Assembly (NCBI GenBank): GCA_022539475.1
Contig: VCMS01000139.1
Coordinates: 1 to 64,000, forward strand
Origin: Gracilaria domingensis
Taxonomy: Eukaryota; Rhodophyta; Florideophyceae; Gracilariales; Gracilariaceae
Direction: 5' to 3'
DNA length: 64,000 bases
Shown: piece by piece, positions 20,130 through 31,031 of the stretch
How positions within the stretch are numbered: the first letter of the stretch is position 1
Layout of the letters: each line of letters begins with the position of its first letter
Position numbers and translations under genes: made by a program
Notes under the pieces: generated by a model
The model's input: only the letters and a program-made list of their open reading frames with translations
Databases searched by the model: none
What the model was told of the DNA's origin: nothing

Positions 20130-21054
20130 CCCTTCGATAGACACGTGCCATCGTTCTCAAAATTTCAGCTCACACTGATTTAACAAATGAAGAAAGCCCG
20201 CGCAACGGCCGTACCCCTTGTACTTCTGCTCCGTCGACTGCGTTCTCCGCCGCGATCCAAACGCAGAGTCCCAACGGCCAGCGCCGTGGGACACTTTCAT
20301 TCAGATTGTTGAGCACCCGCCCGTCCCCTTTCCGATGCGCCCACTTTTTGCGGCGTTTCTCATACAAATCAAATGCACCATTCTACCGCGCTTGCTCGGC
20401 TCGTCGCGCGGCATCGTGTCAATTGTTGCTGAGTGACTGCTCTCGTGACAGATACCGTCTCTTGAGAATTTCTTCCCTTCTTTTCAGCCGCAGGTTGCGA
20501 GACCATTCGCCCGCTGCATCAATTGCATCTGCCGTCGTCGTTTGCCGTTGCAGTCGCGCACTTTGTTATGCACAGTCATAATCGTGAACCATTCGTCACG
20601 TGTGTATGCAAACCGCACCGTCTACCCTATCGATAGATACTGTACTCACCCGTAAGGTTGTCCCACCTCTTCCGCGTTTCCTTGGCTGCGTTTTCAAAGC
20701 TTCTGTGCATTTGTGGTGGAGTTTCGATGTGGCATTGTGCCAATCTCGACCACGGCAGATAGCTTTAATCCTCATCTTAATCACGCGACCTCCCTTTAGT
20801 TCAGCGACGGAGGCAGCTCTCTGTTTTCAAATGAGCAGCATATGAGCCTATGGTAGCTGCCCTCGTCTCGCAGAGCACCGAATCGTCTGTGAGTCTGCTA
20901 TGTCTTGTCATCATTCACTTCCGTGTCTTTCACAGCCTATTACCAATACTTAAATTGCTCCTTCTGTCTTACTCCCGAGTGCGTATCCGCAATGAGCTCA
21001 TGCTCATGGTTTGCTGTCTGGAAACTGTTCACCAGTTCGCAATAACCTTAGGAC
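20130..21054. other. Intergenic region upstream of the dehydrogenase-like gene
   Basis: No coding frame with recognisable content. It lies between the divergent MED12 and sugar-dehydrogenase-like genes and presumably holds their promoters. I see no clear TATA box or repeat. Confidence 0.5.
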
Positions 21055-22443
21055 ATGTATCGTACTGCCACCTCCGTTGCTCTTAAAGCTCTCGTGTTGA
21101 GCGCTGCGCTGGCTGACAATCCTGTTTCCACTCCCATTATTCACGGCGGATTCAGTGTTCAGACAAGGAAGTTCGCGAAGCTCCCAGGTGAAAGTGCAAA
21201 GATTGTTTATATCATTTCGCTCAGAAAGGACCTTTACGTCTGCACGCTTCATGCCGTGTACAGAATCAACCCACAAGGGGTTGTTTCACTTTACCTCGAT
21301 GTGGACTACGCATTCTCAGCCAGTACGAATTGGTTTCTCAACTTCTTCAAAAAAATGCACGGCGGTGTAAGAAGCATTGCTTTTCACCCCAACTTCGCTC
21401 AGAACGGAAGAATATACATTGCCGCAATGGAGTCAAGACCAACAAACCCACGTGATTTCTATTACTTGTCTGATGCCCAGAAGCCAATTAAAGCCGATGG
21501 AGTTCTCTTGGAGTTCATTCACGATGTCAAAACCGGTGTCCCAAATGTCTTCACCTACCGGAATGTGTTTCGCGTGGGAATGCCTTTTTTCGACCACCCA
21601 ATCAAGCAAATCGCCTTCTTCGGTAATTATCTATACATCGCTTATAGTGATGGCTCTTTCCAATACGCAACTGCTGGCGGTGGGCAGAAGAACGATGCTC
21701 TTGGTAAGATATTGAGGATCAATCCACTTCGACAGGGCAGACTTCCATTTACTGTACCGCCCGGTAATCCGTTCATTAACAAAATGTTCATGCTTAATGA
21801 GATCTACGCCATGGGATTCCGGAACCCACACACCATCTCGTTTGGAAAGGATGGAAGGATTTTGGTAACGGACGGAGGTTGAGATGACATAGAAGAAACT
21901 AACTTGGTTGTCAAGGGTGGCAATTATGGGTGCCCAAACCGTGAGGGAACATTTGCTCATAAAAGCGTTGGTGGGCTTGTGACTGGTGTTTTCCCGCTAC
22001 ATGCTAATGACGCAGCGTATGGGTACATCTATCCCGCTGCAGAAGTTGGGCATAAAGGAAAGGAAGGCGCTGGCTTTGTTGGCCAAGCGGTTGCCGGTGG
22101 ATGTCCTGTAGAAAACGGATCTCCCATGGGTGGTAAGTACCACTACGATGACTTCCATAAGTCGGGAAACCTGTTCTTTTCCATCACATATGAACTCAAA
22201 CATGCCAGAACCACCGGTCCTCCGTGGCAGCTTTCACAAGCTTGTACGATACAAGCTTTTATATACTATGAGCAGGATGGTTTTCCCGGGAGTCCGCCAT
22301 TACGATTTAACACTCTTGGAGATGTAGTGAAACATGACGCTGAACAAGTGAAAGGGAGAGTGGATGTTCGTATGGGCAGGAGCCCTAGAGGAGAGCTGTA
22401 CTAGTCCAGTAACAGCAGTGGGTACGTATATTTGTTTACATAA
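21055..22443 (+). pseudogene. HHIP-like / soluble sugar dehydrogenase-type beta-propeller with two in-frame stops
   Basis: About 460 codons from ATG 21055 to TAA 22441. A hydrophobic N-terminus (VALKALVLSAALA) looks like a signal peptide, implying secretion or the endomembrane lumen. Family marks of the PQQ-glucose-dehydrogenase/HHIP fold follow: GGVRSIAFHPNFAQNGRIYI, ALGKILRINPL, EIYAMGFRNPHTISFGKDG, then DDIEETNLVVKGGNYGCP with REGTF, and finally SPRGELY and SSGYVYLFT. The reading frame never shifts but contains TGA at 21880 (position before DDIEE) and TAG at 22402 (inside GELY-x-SS). Both sit in well-aligned propeller blades, so simple nonsense change, recoding or base-calling error must be considered. 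The substrate is unknown. Confidence 0.65.
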
Positions 22444-22445
22444 TG

Positions 22446-24163
22446 GAAACAACAGAGGTTCTTTTTCTCCTCAGTACAAGCTCCAGTCCATTGGTAGAAT
22501 GTGGGCTTGTGCTTCCACTGTCACTCCGACACCTTCGACCATTATCACCAACGAAAGCAACGCCAACGTAGATAATGCGGGCTCTTCTGTTACCTCCGAG
22601 CAGTGTTTGCGAGACAGGACCTGTTAACCAAAAGGCGGTCATTCTGTTTGGTCTGCTCTGGGTCGAGTCAACTCCTCTGTCACCTCTGATGCTCCCCGCA
22701 AGTACTTGTTCATCAAAGCGCCAATGGACTCTTATGCATTCTTCCCAGAATTTGGAATGGGCGCTGGAGCAGAAATATCCTCCTTGGCTGTGTTGATGGC
22801 TGTCGCAGAAGCTGTGGCCAACTACTGGCGCCAAGCCACAGGGGAAGGCGATTTTGAACGGCAGCCTGTCTATTTCGATTTCAACGCCGAGACTTGGGGC
22901 TATGCAAGTTCCGCCAGGTTTCTGAGAGACATGTTGGAATTTAAATGTGACGAAGAGCAAGATATTTCCGAAGGTCGGAAAGGTTGCAAAAAACCGTTCA
23001 TCAACAACCTGAAGTTCAAGGAATTCGAAGGCGCTGATATTCAAGTACTAAACTTGGATCAGTTTATAACTCCCTCCACCGGCAACAGCCCCCCCACGTC
23101 TCAGTTCTTCACTCATCACGACGTTGCACTTGGCGAAAGTCTTGAAGAAATGTTGAATAACACCTTTATGAGTCAGGGTCTGAATCTTGAACGCGGAGGA
23201 TTTGATTTTGATTCCGAAGAGCCAGTAACTCCAATTGACGCTTCTCAAAGCTTCAACTTCTTCTTCAACGATAGTAGGATCGACGTTGTGAGCGTAACCA
23301 ATTATCCTCTGAATTTCAGCACAAAAATCTACCACTCCATGCTTGACACTGAGTTACGAATCAGTCAACCTACCCAGAGGGAATCAATGTACAAGGATGC
23401 GAACGCCATCGCAACCGCAATAGTTAACATTGCGTTTGAAGATCCCAAAGAAATCCTAGCGAATTCAAACACGATTGATAACGTCATTACTTGCATGACT
23501 GGTAATTGGACAAACTGTTCCATGGTGCGAGAATACTTGGGGGAAGACTATGAGAACATGACTGTAACGACCGGGAACTATGTTGGTGCGTGCTTCCCTT
23601 CCGATGGTCTTCGCTTCAACAATCCTAGCGCCGCAGCTGAACTGGCTTTGGTTCAAGCCTTCTTTGCCCATCACAACCGTTTCAACGAAAGCTCAGAGAA
23701 CTGCAATAATGAAAACGATTGCGAGGACTATGATCGAGATATCAATCGACAAGAATCGCCACAAACACAAGGTGACCTCGTGGATGCACAGTGCACTCGT
23801 CGTCGGTGTGTTCTCTCAGATACATATACTCATAGGGCGTTTGGAGGCGGTATTAACATGGTCGACTCGATAGGAGGGTTTGAACTCGAGAAAAGGTTCA
23901 AGAGAGAAGAGTTTGACGGCCATGCACCTCGCCAGGGAGACTGGACAGAAAGCTTTTGGGATCCCGAGATCGGATTTCGTGGGCAAGTCCAAGATAGCGA
24001 CTTTTACGAGGCTGTTATCTTCGGAGTGGGAGTATGTGTTCTTGTTCCGAGTTTCTTGTTCGGTATATGGTTTGACCGTGCCTTGTTTGACGACAAGAGA
24101 GTATTGACAGTGGAGGAATCGAGCATGTCAAGCACAGGGGATTCTCTCGTGCCACCTGTCTAG
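22446..24163 (+). pseudogene. NCSTN: Nicastrin homologue lacking its N-terminal part
   Basis: Nicastrin is the large glycoprotein subunit of gamma-secretase and binds substrate ends at the membrane. The frame carries QCLRDRTC, then after a TAA at 22625-22627 PKGGHSVWSALGRVNSS, which matches the CLPLGG-x-SVWS block of plant nicastrins. Then come KAPMDSYAFFPEFGMGAGAE (the DSRSFF-type pseudo-peptidase core), VYFDFNAETWGYASSARFL, many N-x-S/T sites, the GDWTESFWDPEIG motif, and a single C-terminal membrane helix (VIFGVGVCVLVPSFLFGIW) with a short tail ending in TAG at 24161. The first 200 or so residues expected in nicastrin, including a signal peptide, are missing: the preceding gene ends only at 22443. 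The 485-residue frame from 22706 is intact. Confidence 0.75.
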
Positions 24164-24200
24164 AGGCTTGGTTCATAAGCTGTCACCAACGAAATGGTGA

Positions 24201-27200
24201 TCATATCCTACTTCGCAACCATTCTGTAAGGGGCTCCAAATTTTTCACGCAGTCCGCGTCAAGGAATTGGGATATTTTGCGAAGCGTTGTTCTTCTAGAC
24301 GTATGTGAAAGCGATTGAAACAAGTTCCCCAGAGTGGCAGTGCTCTCCGGGAACGACAGATACTCCGAAACTCTGAACAGAACAATTCTCCTAATGATTT
24401 CAGGACAGCGACCGGGATCCAAATATGACTTGGAAATCGCAGATATGTATCTGTACATCATGTCTTCCCTTTCCAGGCATGTACAAGAGGATGTGGAATT
24501 CAGCCCAAGGCCGTGCAGAAACAATCCATTTTCGAAGAGTGCGGCCCCAGCGCACTCGTCAACACATCGACTCCACATGTTTTGTCGCAGAGATGAATCT
24601 GCTTCCAAGCTGCACATAATGCTCAGTATGATGGACCCTAATGAGTCAACTGTCTTTGCGAAAGTCAAAGGCGTAGGTCCCCTTGCAACCAGATGGTCCG
24701 AAAGAGCTACAACTGAGTTGAAGAACTGAGAATCTGTGGAGGTGGATAGACTGCTTCTCCTCGTGTTCGTTTCTACTCTTATTAGACGCCCTTCGGTTTC
24801 GACGCAGATTTTTCCTACTTCAAGGGCAAAGTCGAACAAGGCATGAGGATCACGACATCGGCTGGGAGGCACTTCAACCAAATTTTCAAAGAGCAACCTA
24901 TTATTGAGCAAATCAGACATGAATAGTAACCGGCAAAGCTTTAAACCTTCTGAGGTGAAACCATCATGCTTCAACCACGATCGTACCAAGGAGTCCAAGG
25001 AGACCAGAACTGATTCGTTCATTGGATCTCCAGGGCTTTGTAGCATCTCGGATCGCAGTTCACCGTCATCATTGAGTAACCTCCACGTTAGAGGAAAGAA
25101 CTTCCGCGCAATTTCCTCTGCCTCCGAAGTTTCCATATTATGAGCCGAAACCAACAGGATATCTTTCCTGAGGATGCATCTTGACGTCAAGTCAAGTATA
25201 ATTTGTACATCGCTAAGGCATGACAGCAGGACAGAGGCTGTCTGAGCAATGCTCACAGAACACTCTAGGCGAGAAAGTAAACCAACCCATTCCGCACAGG
25301 CATTTGCTATTAGCCGCCATCCCCCTTGACGATCATACTTGTTGGACATAGCTTTCCTCTCCCGTTTAGCTGCGTGAACTAGTTCGTCTACCTCTCGAAG
25401 AGCAAATCCCTTCTCAAGTAGCTTGCCATTGAGAATACGAGCAGTCGCATGGCTTAAAGAGGCAAGCATTTGAGACTCCCTCAATTCTCGTGGAGTGTCC
25501 AGACATGATTTAGCTATCCGAAAGTTCACATCCGAAGCTACACACTTCAGTTGAGTGTAATATGTCTCATCAAATGGAACTGACATCACAGCCAACGCCG
25601 TTGCCACGAAATGACCGGCTGCTGCTCTGCGTGAAGTTGAATGACGATTCCCAGACGCGACAACAATCTTTGCTGCCGCCACAACCTGGAGAGCGAGTCC
25701 CAAAAGCTGATCCTTAGCAAACTGGGCCATTGATGGTTTCTTTCCACGCTGTGCTGAACGCAACCTCTTCTCAGGTGCAGCTGCGTCAGATTGCATGTCA
25801 GGAGCCTGCATCATTTTTGTACCTAAACAATGAATGTACGCTTCAAGCAAAAGGTAAGCTTCAATTCTGAGGTTGTCATCTGCTTCCTGCACCAGACGGC
25901 AAATGGCTTGAAGGAAAGCTGAGATGCATTGCAGACCAAAATTTTGAAAGAGATAAGCCCGAAACAAGCAAAGCACACCCTTCGCTGCCTCCTGCTCAGT
26001 CGAACTTAGCTCGAACGGACTGTCCCTTAAGGCCCAGTTCAGATGGGCTGCTGTTTCTAAGAGGAATTTCTCAGAAAGAAGGTACTTGAGAACCTCTGGG
26101 GGTTTCTCCTTACCGCTCCAAGAAGCTTTTACAATTATGTTTGCGATGATATCACAAGACAACATTGTTGTCGACGGAACAAGTCTGTCTGGTCCAACAG
26201 CAAGCTGCATTATATTGCTTAAGAGGCGGGAGGAGTTGGTGGACTTCGCGAGATACCATTGTGACGAACTTGTTGAGTTTAAGATAATAATCCGAAAGGC
26301 GTTGAGGGCTCTTTGCGAAAATTCTACTGAGCTCGAACTCAAGGAGCGTGCTCTAGCAATTTCAACTAGAGTTCCGATGCAGTGCGTCTCACTCAGCAGA
26401 GCAAACAGTGGCGATTCATCTCCAAGCACAAAAGCCGGGGAATAGAACTCTGAAGTAAAATAATGGTCGCGATCAAGCTTGTGTTGGTCTAATGCACAAA
26501 CTTGCCCCAGCAAATACTCTACAGCTTCCAGATACGCGACTTGGTTTGTGAGGGCTGAATGGAAAGTTTCTGCAGCCGGAAGGGGGGAAAACACCAGCCT
26601 AATGCCATCAGAGTTAAGCATGGGTTCGGATATGCGTTCGCCGTGGCTAGAAATCAAAGCAGCGTACACTTTGAGAGCCATAACCCTTTGAGATAAAATA
26701 GTGGAGCGGGTTAGGATTAGCAGATCAGCTAGAGTGTAACCAGCGCTCTCCGGGGAGGTGCCGTGATGATGTAATCCTTTGTGAGTGGGGAGTGCATCGA
26801 TTTGCTCCGCGGTCAAAACGTTTCCGTCCAGATCAAAGCGCTCTCTCGCAATAAGCCCCATGTCTTCCACGGCTTTGTGCACAACTTGATCCACATGCTC
26901 CTGTGTTTTCAGCGTTTCAGTGGCATCGGTCATCCATAATCGCTTCGCTCTTTCAACTTCTTCGTCTCTCTTCGTCTCTGTGACTTTCTCGTCAGACTCT
27001 TCTTTCGTAGACGATGTAGATAATGCTTGGTTTCCCCCGCCCGCTGTTTCCGAAGGTGTTGACTGTGATCGGTTCGGTTGTGAGGCGCCCCGTCCTGAGG
27101 AACGTTGTCGCAGGAATGAGATGCTTTCCGGCTTCAGCGTGGCATATATTTCCTGCTGCGCCTGACGTATCTGCTCCAAAGACATGGAAGCTAGCATGGA

Positions 27201-27503
27201 CGATGCCTCCTGTGCCGGTGTACGACTAGACGAAGATGATTCTACGGGCTTCGGCAGGGCGATATCTTCCTTTGACGCTATCTCCTGTGTATCGAAAGGA
27301 GGTGGTTCAGAAGATGACGGAACAACATCAGGTACAGCGTCCAGCGTGTCTCTCTCACGCTTAGCAAAAACCGAAAGGCGCGACAGGTCAGCCCGAAACA
27401 ATTGCGGAAACGGCGTAGCAACAGGAGGTCGGGCGACTTTCACCTCCTTCCTTCTCGAACAACGACGTCGCGAAACAGCGCGCTTCTCAATTGTGGGCAG
27501 CAA
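24201..27503 (-). CDS. RPAP1: RNA polymerase II-associated protein 1 (RPAP1/MINIYO)
   Basis: An intact 1100-residue frame without introns, ending in TGA. RPAP1 helps assemble and import RNA polymerase II and is required for its function at enhancers. Residues about 105-140 hold the RPAP1 N-terminal motif (SMSLEQIRQAQQEIYATLKP, then SFLRQRSSGRG). Residues about 190-265 hold the RPAP1 C-type motif: RLWMTDATETL, ARERFDLDGNVL, HHHGTSPESAGYTLADLLIL, RSTILSQRVMALKVYA. The remaining 800 residues are helical and HEAT-like, as in the family. It is somewhat shorter than human or plant forms but complete in outline. It converges tail-to-tail on nicastrin with under 40 bases between stops. The N-terminus is basic, with SRRRCSRRK as a possible nuclear signal. 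Confidence 0.9.
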   Translation of the reverse strand: MLPTIEKRAVSRRRCSRRKEVKVARPPVATPFPQLFRADLSRLSVFAKRERDTLDAVPDVVPSSSEPPPFDTQEIASKEDIALPKPVESSSSSRTPAQEASSMLASMSLEQIRQAQQEIYATLKPESISFLRQRSSGRGASQPNRSQSTPSETAGGGNQALSTSSTKEESDEKVTETKRDEEVERAKRLWMTDATETLKTQEHVDQVVHKAVEDMGLIARERFDLDGNVLTAEQIDALPTHKGLHHHGTSPESAGYTLADLLILTRSTILSQRVMALKVYAALISSHGERISEPMLNSDGIRLVFSPLPAAETFHSALTNQVAYLEAVEYLLGQVCALDQHKLDRDHYFTSEFYSPAFVLGDESPLFALLSETHCIGTLVEIARARSLSSSSVEFSQRALNAFRIIILNSTSSSQWYLAKSTNSSRLLSNIMQLAVGPDRLVPSTTMLSCDIIANIIVKASWSGKEKPPEVLKYLLSEKFLLETAAHLNWALRDSPFELSSTEQEAAKGVLCLFRAYLFQNFGLQCISAFLQAICRLVQEADDNLRIEAYLLLEAYIHCLGTKMMQAPDMQSDAAAPEKRLRSAQRGKKPSMAQFAKDQLLGLALQVVAAAKIVVASGNRHSTSRRAAAGHFVATALAVMSVPFDETYYTQLKCVASDVNFRIAKSCLDTPRELRESQMLASLSHATARILNGKLLEKGFALREVDELVHAAKRERKAMSNKYDRQGGWRLIANACAEWVGLLSRLECSVSIAQTASVLLSCLSDVQIILDLTSRCILRKDILLVSAHNMETSEAEEIARKFFPLTWRLLNDDGELRSEMLQSPGDPMNESVLVSLDSLVRSWLKHDGFTSEGLKLCRLLFMSDLLNNRLLFENLVEVPPSRCRDPHALFDFALEVGKICVETEGRLIRVETNTRRSSLSTSTDSQFFNSVVALSDHLVARGPTPLTFAKTVDSLGSIILSIMCSLEADSSLRQNMWSRCVDECAGAALFENGLFLHGLGLNSTSSCTCLEREDMMYRYISAISKSYLDPGRCPEIIRRIVLFRVSEYLSFPESTATLGNLFQSLSHTSRRTTLRKISQFLDADCVKNLEPLTEWLRSRI

Positions 27504-27960
27504 CGCGGAGGAGAGAGTCTGTTCATCGGTGGCGCGCGACCCGCTGTTCCAACTACTCCGTGTCGGTGCCTGGTGAACACTCTACGGCTTCGTTTCCCCT
27601 AAAACACTGCAGCTTGTCGCGCAGAAATCTTCTTCTGATTGAAGTGCGGATGCGCGTGCGCGCAGCTGGGTTGTGGACGGAGCCGGCATGCCCACGTGCT
27701 TGGTGTTTCCGAACTTCGAACTCTAAGCGTGATCCGGCGGCTGTATGAAACGCCGGTATCGCGACGCCGTGGTCGGATCAAAACTTTCAACGGCGTTCTT
27801 ATTTCGGCTCTTACAGATTGGAGGTTCTTTGAAACAATATCATTTCCAAGTTAAAAGAGTATGGTAGCATTCGTTCCATTCCGTCGGTGCCGACTACTTT
27901 CCGACCATGTATAGTATAGATAGAAGCTATCAGAAAATAAAGAACTAATTACGGCTACTA
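27504..27960. other. Intergenic region upstream of RPAP1
   Basis: Presumed RPAP1 promoter on the minus strand. No gene or repeat is seen. A GC-rich part near 27650-27780 gives way to AT-rich sequence after 27830. Confidence 0.4.
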
Positions 27961-28587
27961 TTGGCTGGCATGAATTCCAACGTCGTTCGCAGCAAAAGCC
28001 ACTGGCCTATCTCAGGGACATGTACTGTACATCCATTATTTTTTTCGAATAAATTGCGGCACGTTTTGGGCCAATTACGCCCAGAATCAATATTCATAGG
28101 GAGCATTATTGACGAACTGAACACAATAGACGAAGTGAGGGATCAAATGACTCTGGAGGAAGAGGAGGAAATATATGGCAACGCTAGAACTGTGCAGGGT
28201 TCGGTGAAGAATTGTACGCGGAAGGCCCTAGACGTGAGTATAGAAGCCGGTAAGGCGTTCGAAAGGAACTTGAACACTGCTGAGATGGCTGGCGTTTCAG
28301 GCAAGGAAGCCGCAAGCCGCCCGCACCCATCCAAGGCGAAGGCGTTTTCGTTGGCCGCGTTGCTCGTGGAAGAGCTTTGCTCGCAGAAACGCAGACAATC
28401 GATGTCAATTCTAACTCATGGAGGCCTAGTGAAGACGGCAGCACCTACAGCACGCAGGATGCCTTTGGTCATAACCATGTGCCCGAAGTCTTCAAAATGT
28501 AAGCGTCGCGGAACGATATTCAGCGAGACGATGAGCTTTCTGACTGGAAACGCACAGCGTCATTTGCCTATCGCCTTCGAAAGCTAG
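27961..28587 (+). CDS. Hypothetical protein, 208 residues
   Basis: An open frame without a family I recognise. It includes an acidic segment with MTLEEEEEIYG, a helical middle (EAGKAFERNLNTAEMAGVSG) and a basic Cys-containing C-terminus. The composition is compatible with a real protein, but flanking sequence is full of gene fragments, so it could be a piece of a decayed gene. The first Met at 27961 is an arbitrary start. Confidence 0.25.
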   Translation: MAGMNSNVVRSKSHWPISGTCTVHPLFFSNKLRHVLGQLRPESIFIGSIIDELNTIDEVRDQMTLEEEEEIYGNARTVQGSVKNCTRKALDVSIEAGKAFERNLNTAEMAGVSGKEAASRPHPSKAKAFSLAALLVEELCSQKRRQSMSILTHGGLVKTAAPTARRMPLVITMCPKSSKCKRRGTIFSETMSFLTGNAQRHLPIAFES

Positions 28588-29700
28588 GCGCCGAGTTCCG
28601 TTTACAGGTGACGTGCGCCTTTGCGCGACGCGTCCGTTTTGATCATGGGCTGTGCGTACCGTGTGACAGCAGCTGCTTGATCACTATAATGCTCACTAGC
28701 TGGTGAGCGCAATGAATTCACGAAAATCGCTATGCAAAGTGGCGTAAAGATGATTAGTGGCGCCGTGTTGGCTGAAGGGTATGCCAGGGTGTTTGCTTGC
28801 GTGCCCATCTTGCTGCGCGCCGATGTGGCAGATAATATTTTCAACCTGGGCTTGCAAGAGGTGAGCGAGAAACAGCCGCATGTTTACGTCGCCGTGGGTA
28901 TTACGCGATGCTCGGGTTCAGAGAAAGGGCTCGGCTATTATCACCATCACCTGTCTATAGAACTTGCAGAAGGCGATATTCTTGTGGAACTTGCTCTTGT
29001 CACAGACGCACCGTGTTGCAGTGGGCACCTCGTTGTTCATTGGGCTGCACATCAGGCGAAAGCAGGCCGCTCCTACCGACGCTATGTCACATAAACAAAA
29101 GGGCACTAACCAAGCGTCTGCTTCGGCGTCTATCAAGAAGGTGTGGAAGCTTGCCGTGCTTCTGATGGAGCAAATGAAAGACAGCCCGAGGTTGAGCGCG
29201 CTCGAGCGTTGCGATGGCGAATTGACGTCGTTGATGAGGGCAACGCGTGGTTGATAGATGCTGTCAGACGCCTGAATACGAGCGAAACATCAAATCCAAC
29301 TGCGACAGTTGAAGGCGCGCAGGATGTCACCCCGATTTTCGCGTTGCTTTACACCACGTCTGATCCGCGATTGAGACCCATATGAAACGTGCGTCCATCT
29401 TCGACTGGCTGTGAGAGAACGCCAAGAAGCAACTCGCGAACGATTTGCGCGAGCTCGCTTTGGTGTCCAGCGTGAATCGAAGCGCCACTGCAGAAGCAAT
29501 GGCGACGGGATTTCCGAATGATTACTCTCATCATCATGTCACTGGAGAAGTTGTAGCATCAAACTCGATGTTAACGGCAGAGATCCTTTAGACGAGCAAG
29601 CCGGGGTACACAGGTCGCGTAGTCACGCCGATAATTATCCCACACAACGAGGCAAACTGGGGGCTATGGCAAGACTTTACTCAGCAGTATACTGACCGTT
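28588..29700 (+). other. Debris with short protein-like frames
   Basis: Several overlapping short frames look protein-like on the plus strand, for example 28732-29094 and 29143-29385, but none has a recognisable domain or a clear start. They may be 5' remains of the PFP pseudogene or unrelated fragments. Confidence 0.3.
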
Positions 29701-30379
29701 TCAGCAAGAGTGTCGTTTTGTGAGGCGGCCCTGCTCCTCGCGGTCACAATGTCATCTGTGAAATGTTCGATTACGTCTTCAAGCTCAACTCAATGCTGAG
29801 CTATTTTCGAAGCTACCGGAAGCAATCACGAACCAACTAATGCTCGAGCGTGATCCTCATGGCAATGTTCAGGTTGCCAAGATCGAAGCGCAGCGTCTGC
29901 TCATTGGTATGGCTCCTGCCCAACTGTCAGTGCTTACGAAGCCAGGATTATTCAAAGTCAAGTTCTCTGGCGTCCCGCATTATGTAGGCTATCAAGGAAG
30001 ATGTGTCATGCATTCAAACTTCGACGCAAACTACGACTATGGTCTGGGAAGAGTTGCTGCCGCTTTGTGCTCCAATACAAGCACGAGATATGTTGGCACG
30101 TTATCCAACCTCAGAAAGGCACCCTAGGAATAGATCCTTGCAGGCTTCTTTCTCACAATGATGATGAAAATTGAAAGAAGGCACGCTAAGGAAACGACTT
30201 TCATCGAGAATATGCTGGTCCATCTTGAAGGTGCCCCGGTCGTTGAGTTTGCAGGAAGCAGAGATTCTTGGAAGCTGGGCGATCAGTATCGCAGTCCAGG
30301 AAGGGCACAATACTGGGGACCGACGGCTGATGTTGTTTCTCTCTCTTTGCAATTGGAACCTGCTGCGACTACCCAGTAG
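29701..30379 (+). pseudogene. Pyrophosphate-fructose-6-phosphate phosphotransferase pseudogene
   Basis: PFP interconverts fructose 6-phosphate and fructose 1,6-bisphosphate using pyrophosphate in the cytosol. GGPAPRGHNVICEMFDYV at about 29724-29777 is the nucleotide-loop motif of the PFK/PFP family. It is followed after only a few codons, in another frame, by LPEAITNQLMLERDPHGNVQ, which lies some 230 residues further on in intact enzymes. The active-site region (GGDDS and TIDGD) is therefore deleted. The C-terminal frame continues with VPHYVGYQGRCVMHSNFDANY, then two TAG codons at 30125 and 30131, IERRHAKET, a VHLEGAP block and QYRSPGRAQYWGPTADVVSL. The second TAG aligns with a conserved Trp. 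A TGA at 29721 precedes the GGPAP motif. It is clearly dead. Confidence 0.8.
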
Positions 30380-31031
30380 CTTTCCTTTTCATGAACCCTG
30401 CATTACCACTTGCGATGATTTTCTTTACCTTCGCAACAGGAAAAAACGTCGCTGTGAGGAAGTTTGTAATCGATTCGACAGGACTAGAAACTCAGACAGT
30501 GAGCATTAGGCCTCCTTGCGGTTTTAGTGAACATCTTCAGCATCGTACGCGGCACGCATTTCAGAGAACAGGAGATAAGATTATTGAGCTAATGGTAATA
30601 CTCGCCGAAAGTGTCATTGAATGGCGCCCCTGCTTCGCGTTACTGCGCTCGGGAGAGCCAGGAACAAATTTCACCTTGTGTACCGCAGTTGTACGTCTCA
30701 TAGCAAATATGCGCGCGGGTGCGCTTCCTCCCCCGGGGTGGCAACGCCTCCAGCGGCGAACTGATCGACTGGAAACCTCCCAAGCACCTGTCTGCGTCCC
30801 AAGAGATCCAGTGAGGCTCCGATCTCCTTTGCAAACATGTAGAGCCCATCGTCATCCATGGCCTTCAGGCTGCAAATCTGGCTGTTGACCGCACCCCTCT
30901 GCAATGCGACGAAGCACTTCACCTAGGATGCGACAGCCGCAAACAAACGGCACAGCAAAGCTGCGCTTCTTGATGTGGTGCAGGTCGTCAATCACAATGG
31001 CCCGCAGAATCTCATCCACAATGCGAGCAGA
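30380..31031. other. No supported gene
   Basis: A 165-codon plus-strand frame at 30391-30888 has a hydrophobic start (MFFTFATG region) but no recognisable domain and turns low-complexity and basic at its end. I regard it as unproven. The region may contain one end of the Harbinger element. Confidence 0.3.

Noticed and set aside
17714-24163. Genome-wide reassignment of TGA to tryptophan
   Set aside because: RPAP1, EAF and NDC1 end cleanly with TGA, and long genes contain no internal TGA. TAG and TAA also interrupt genes in the same block.
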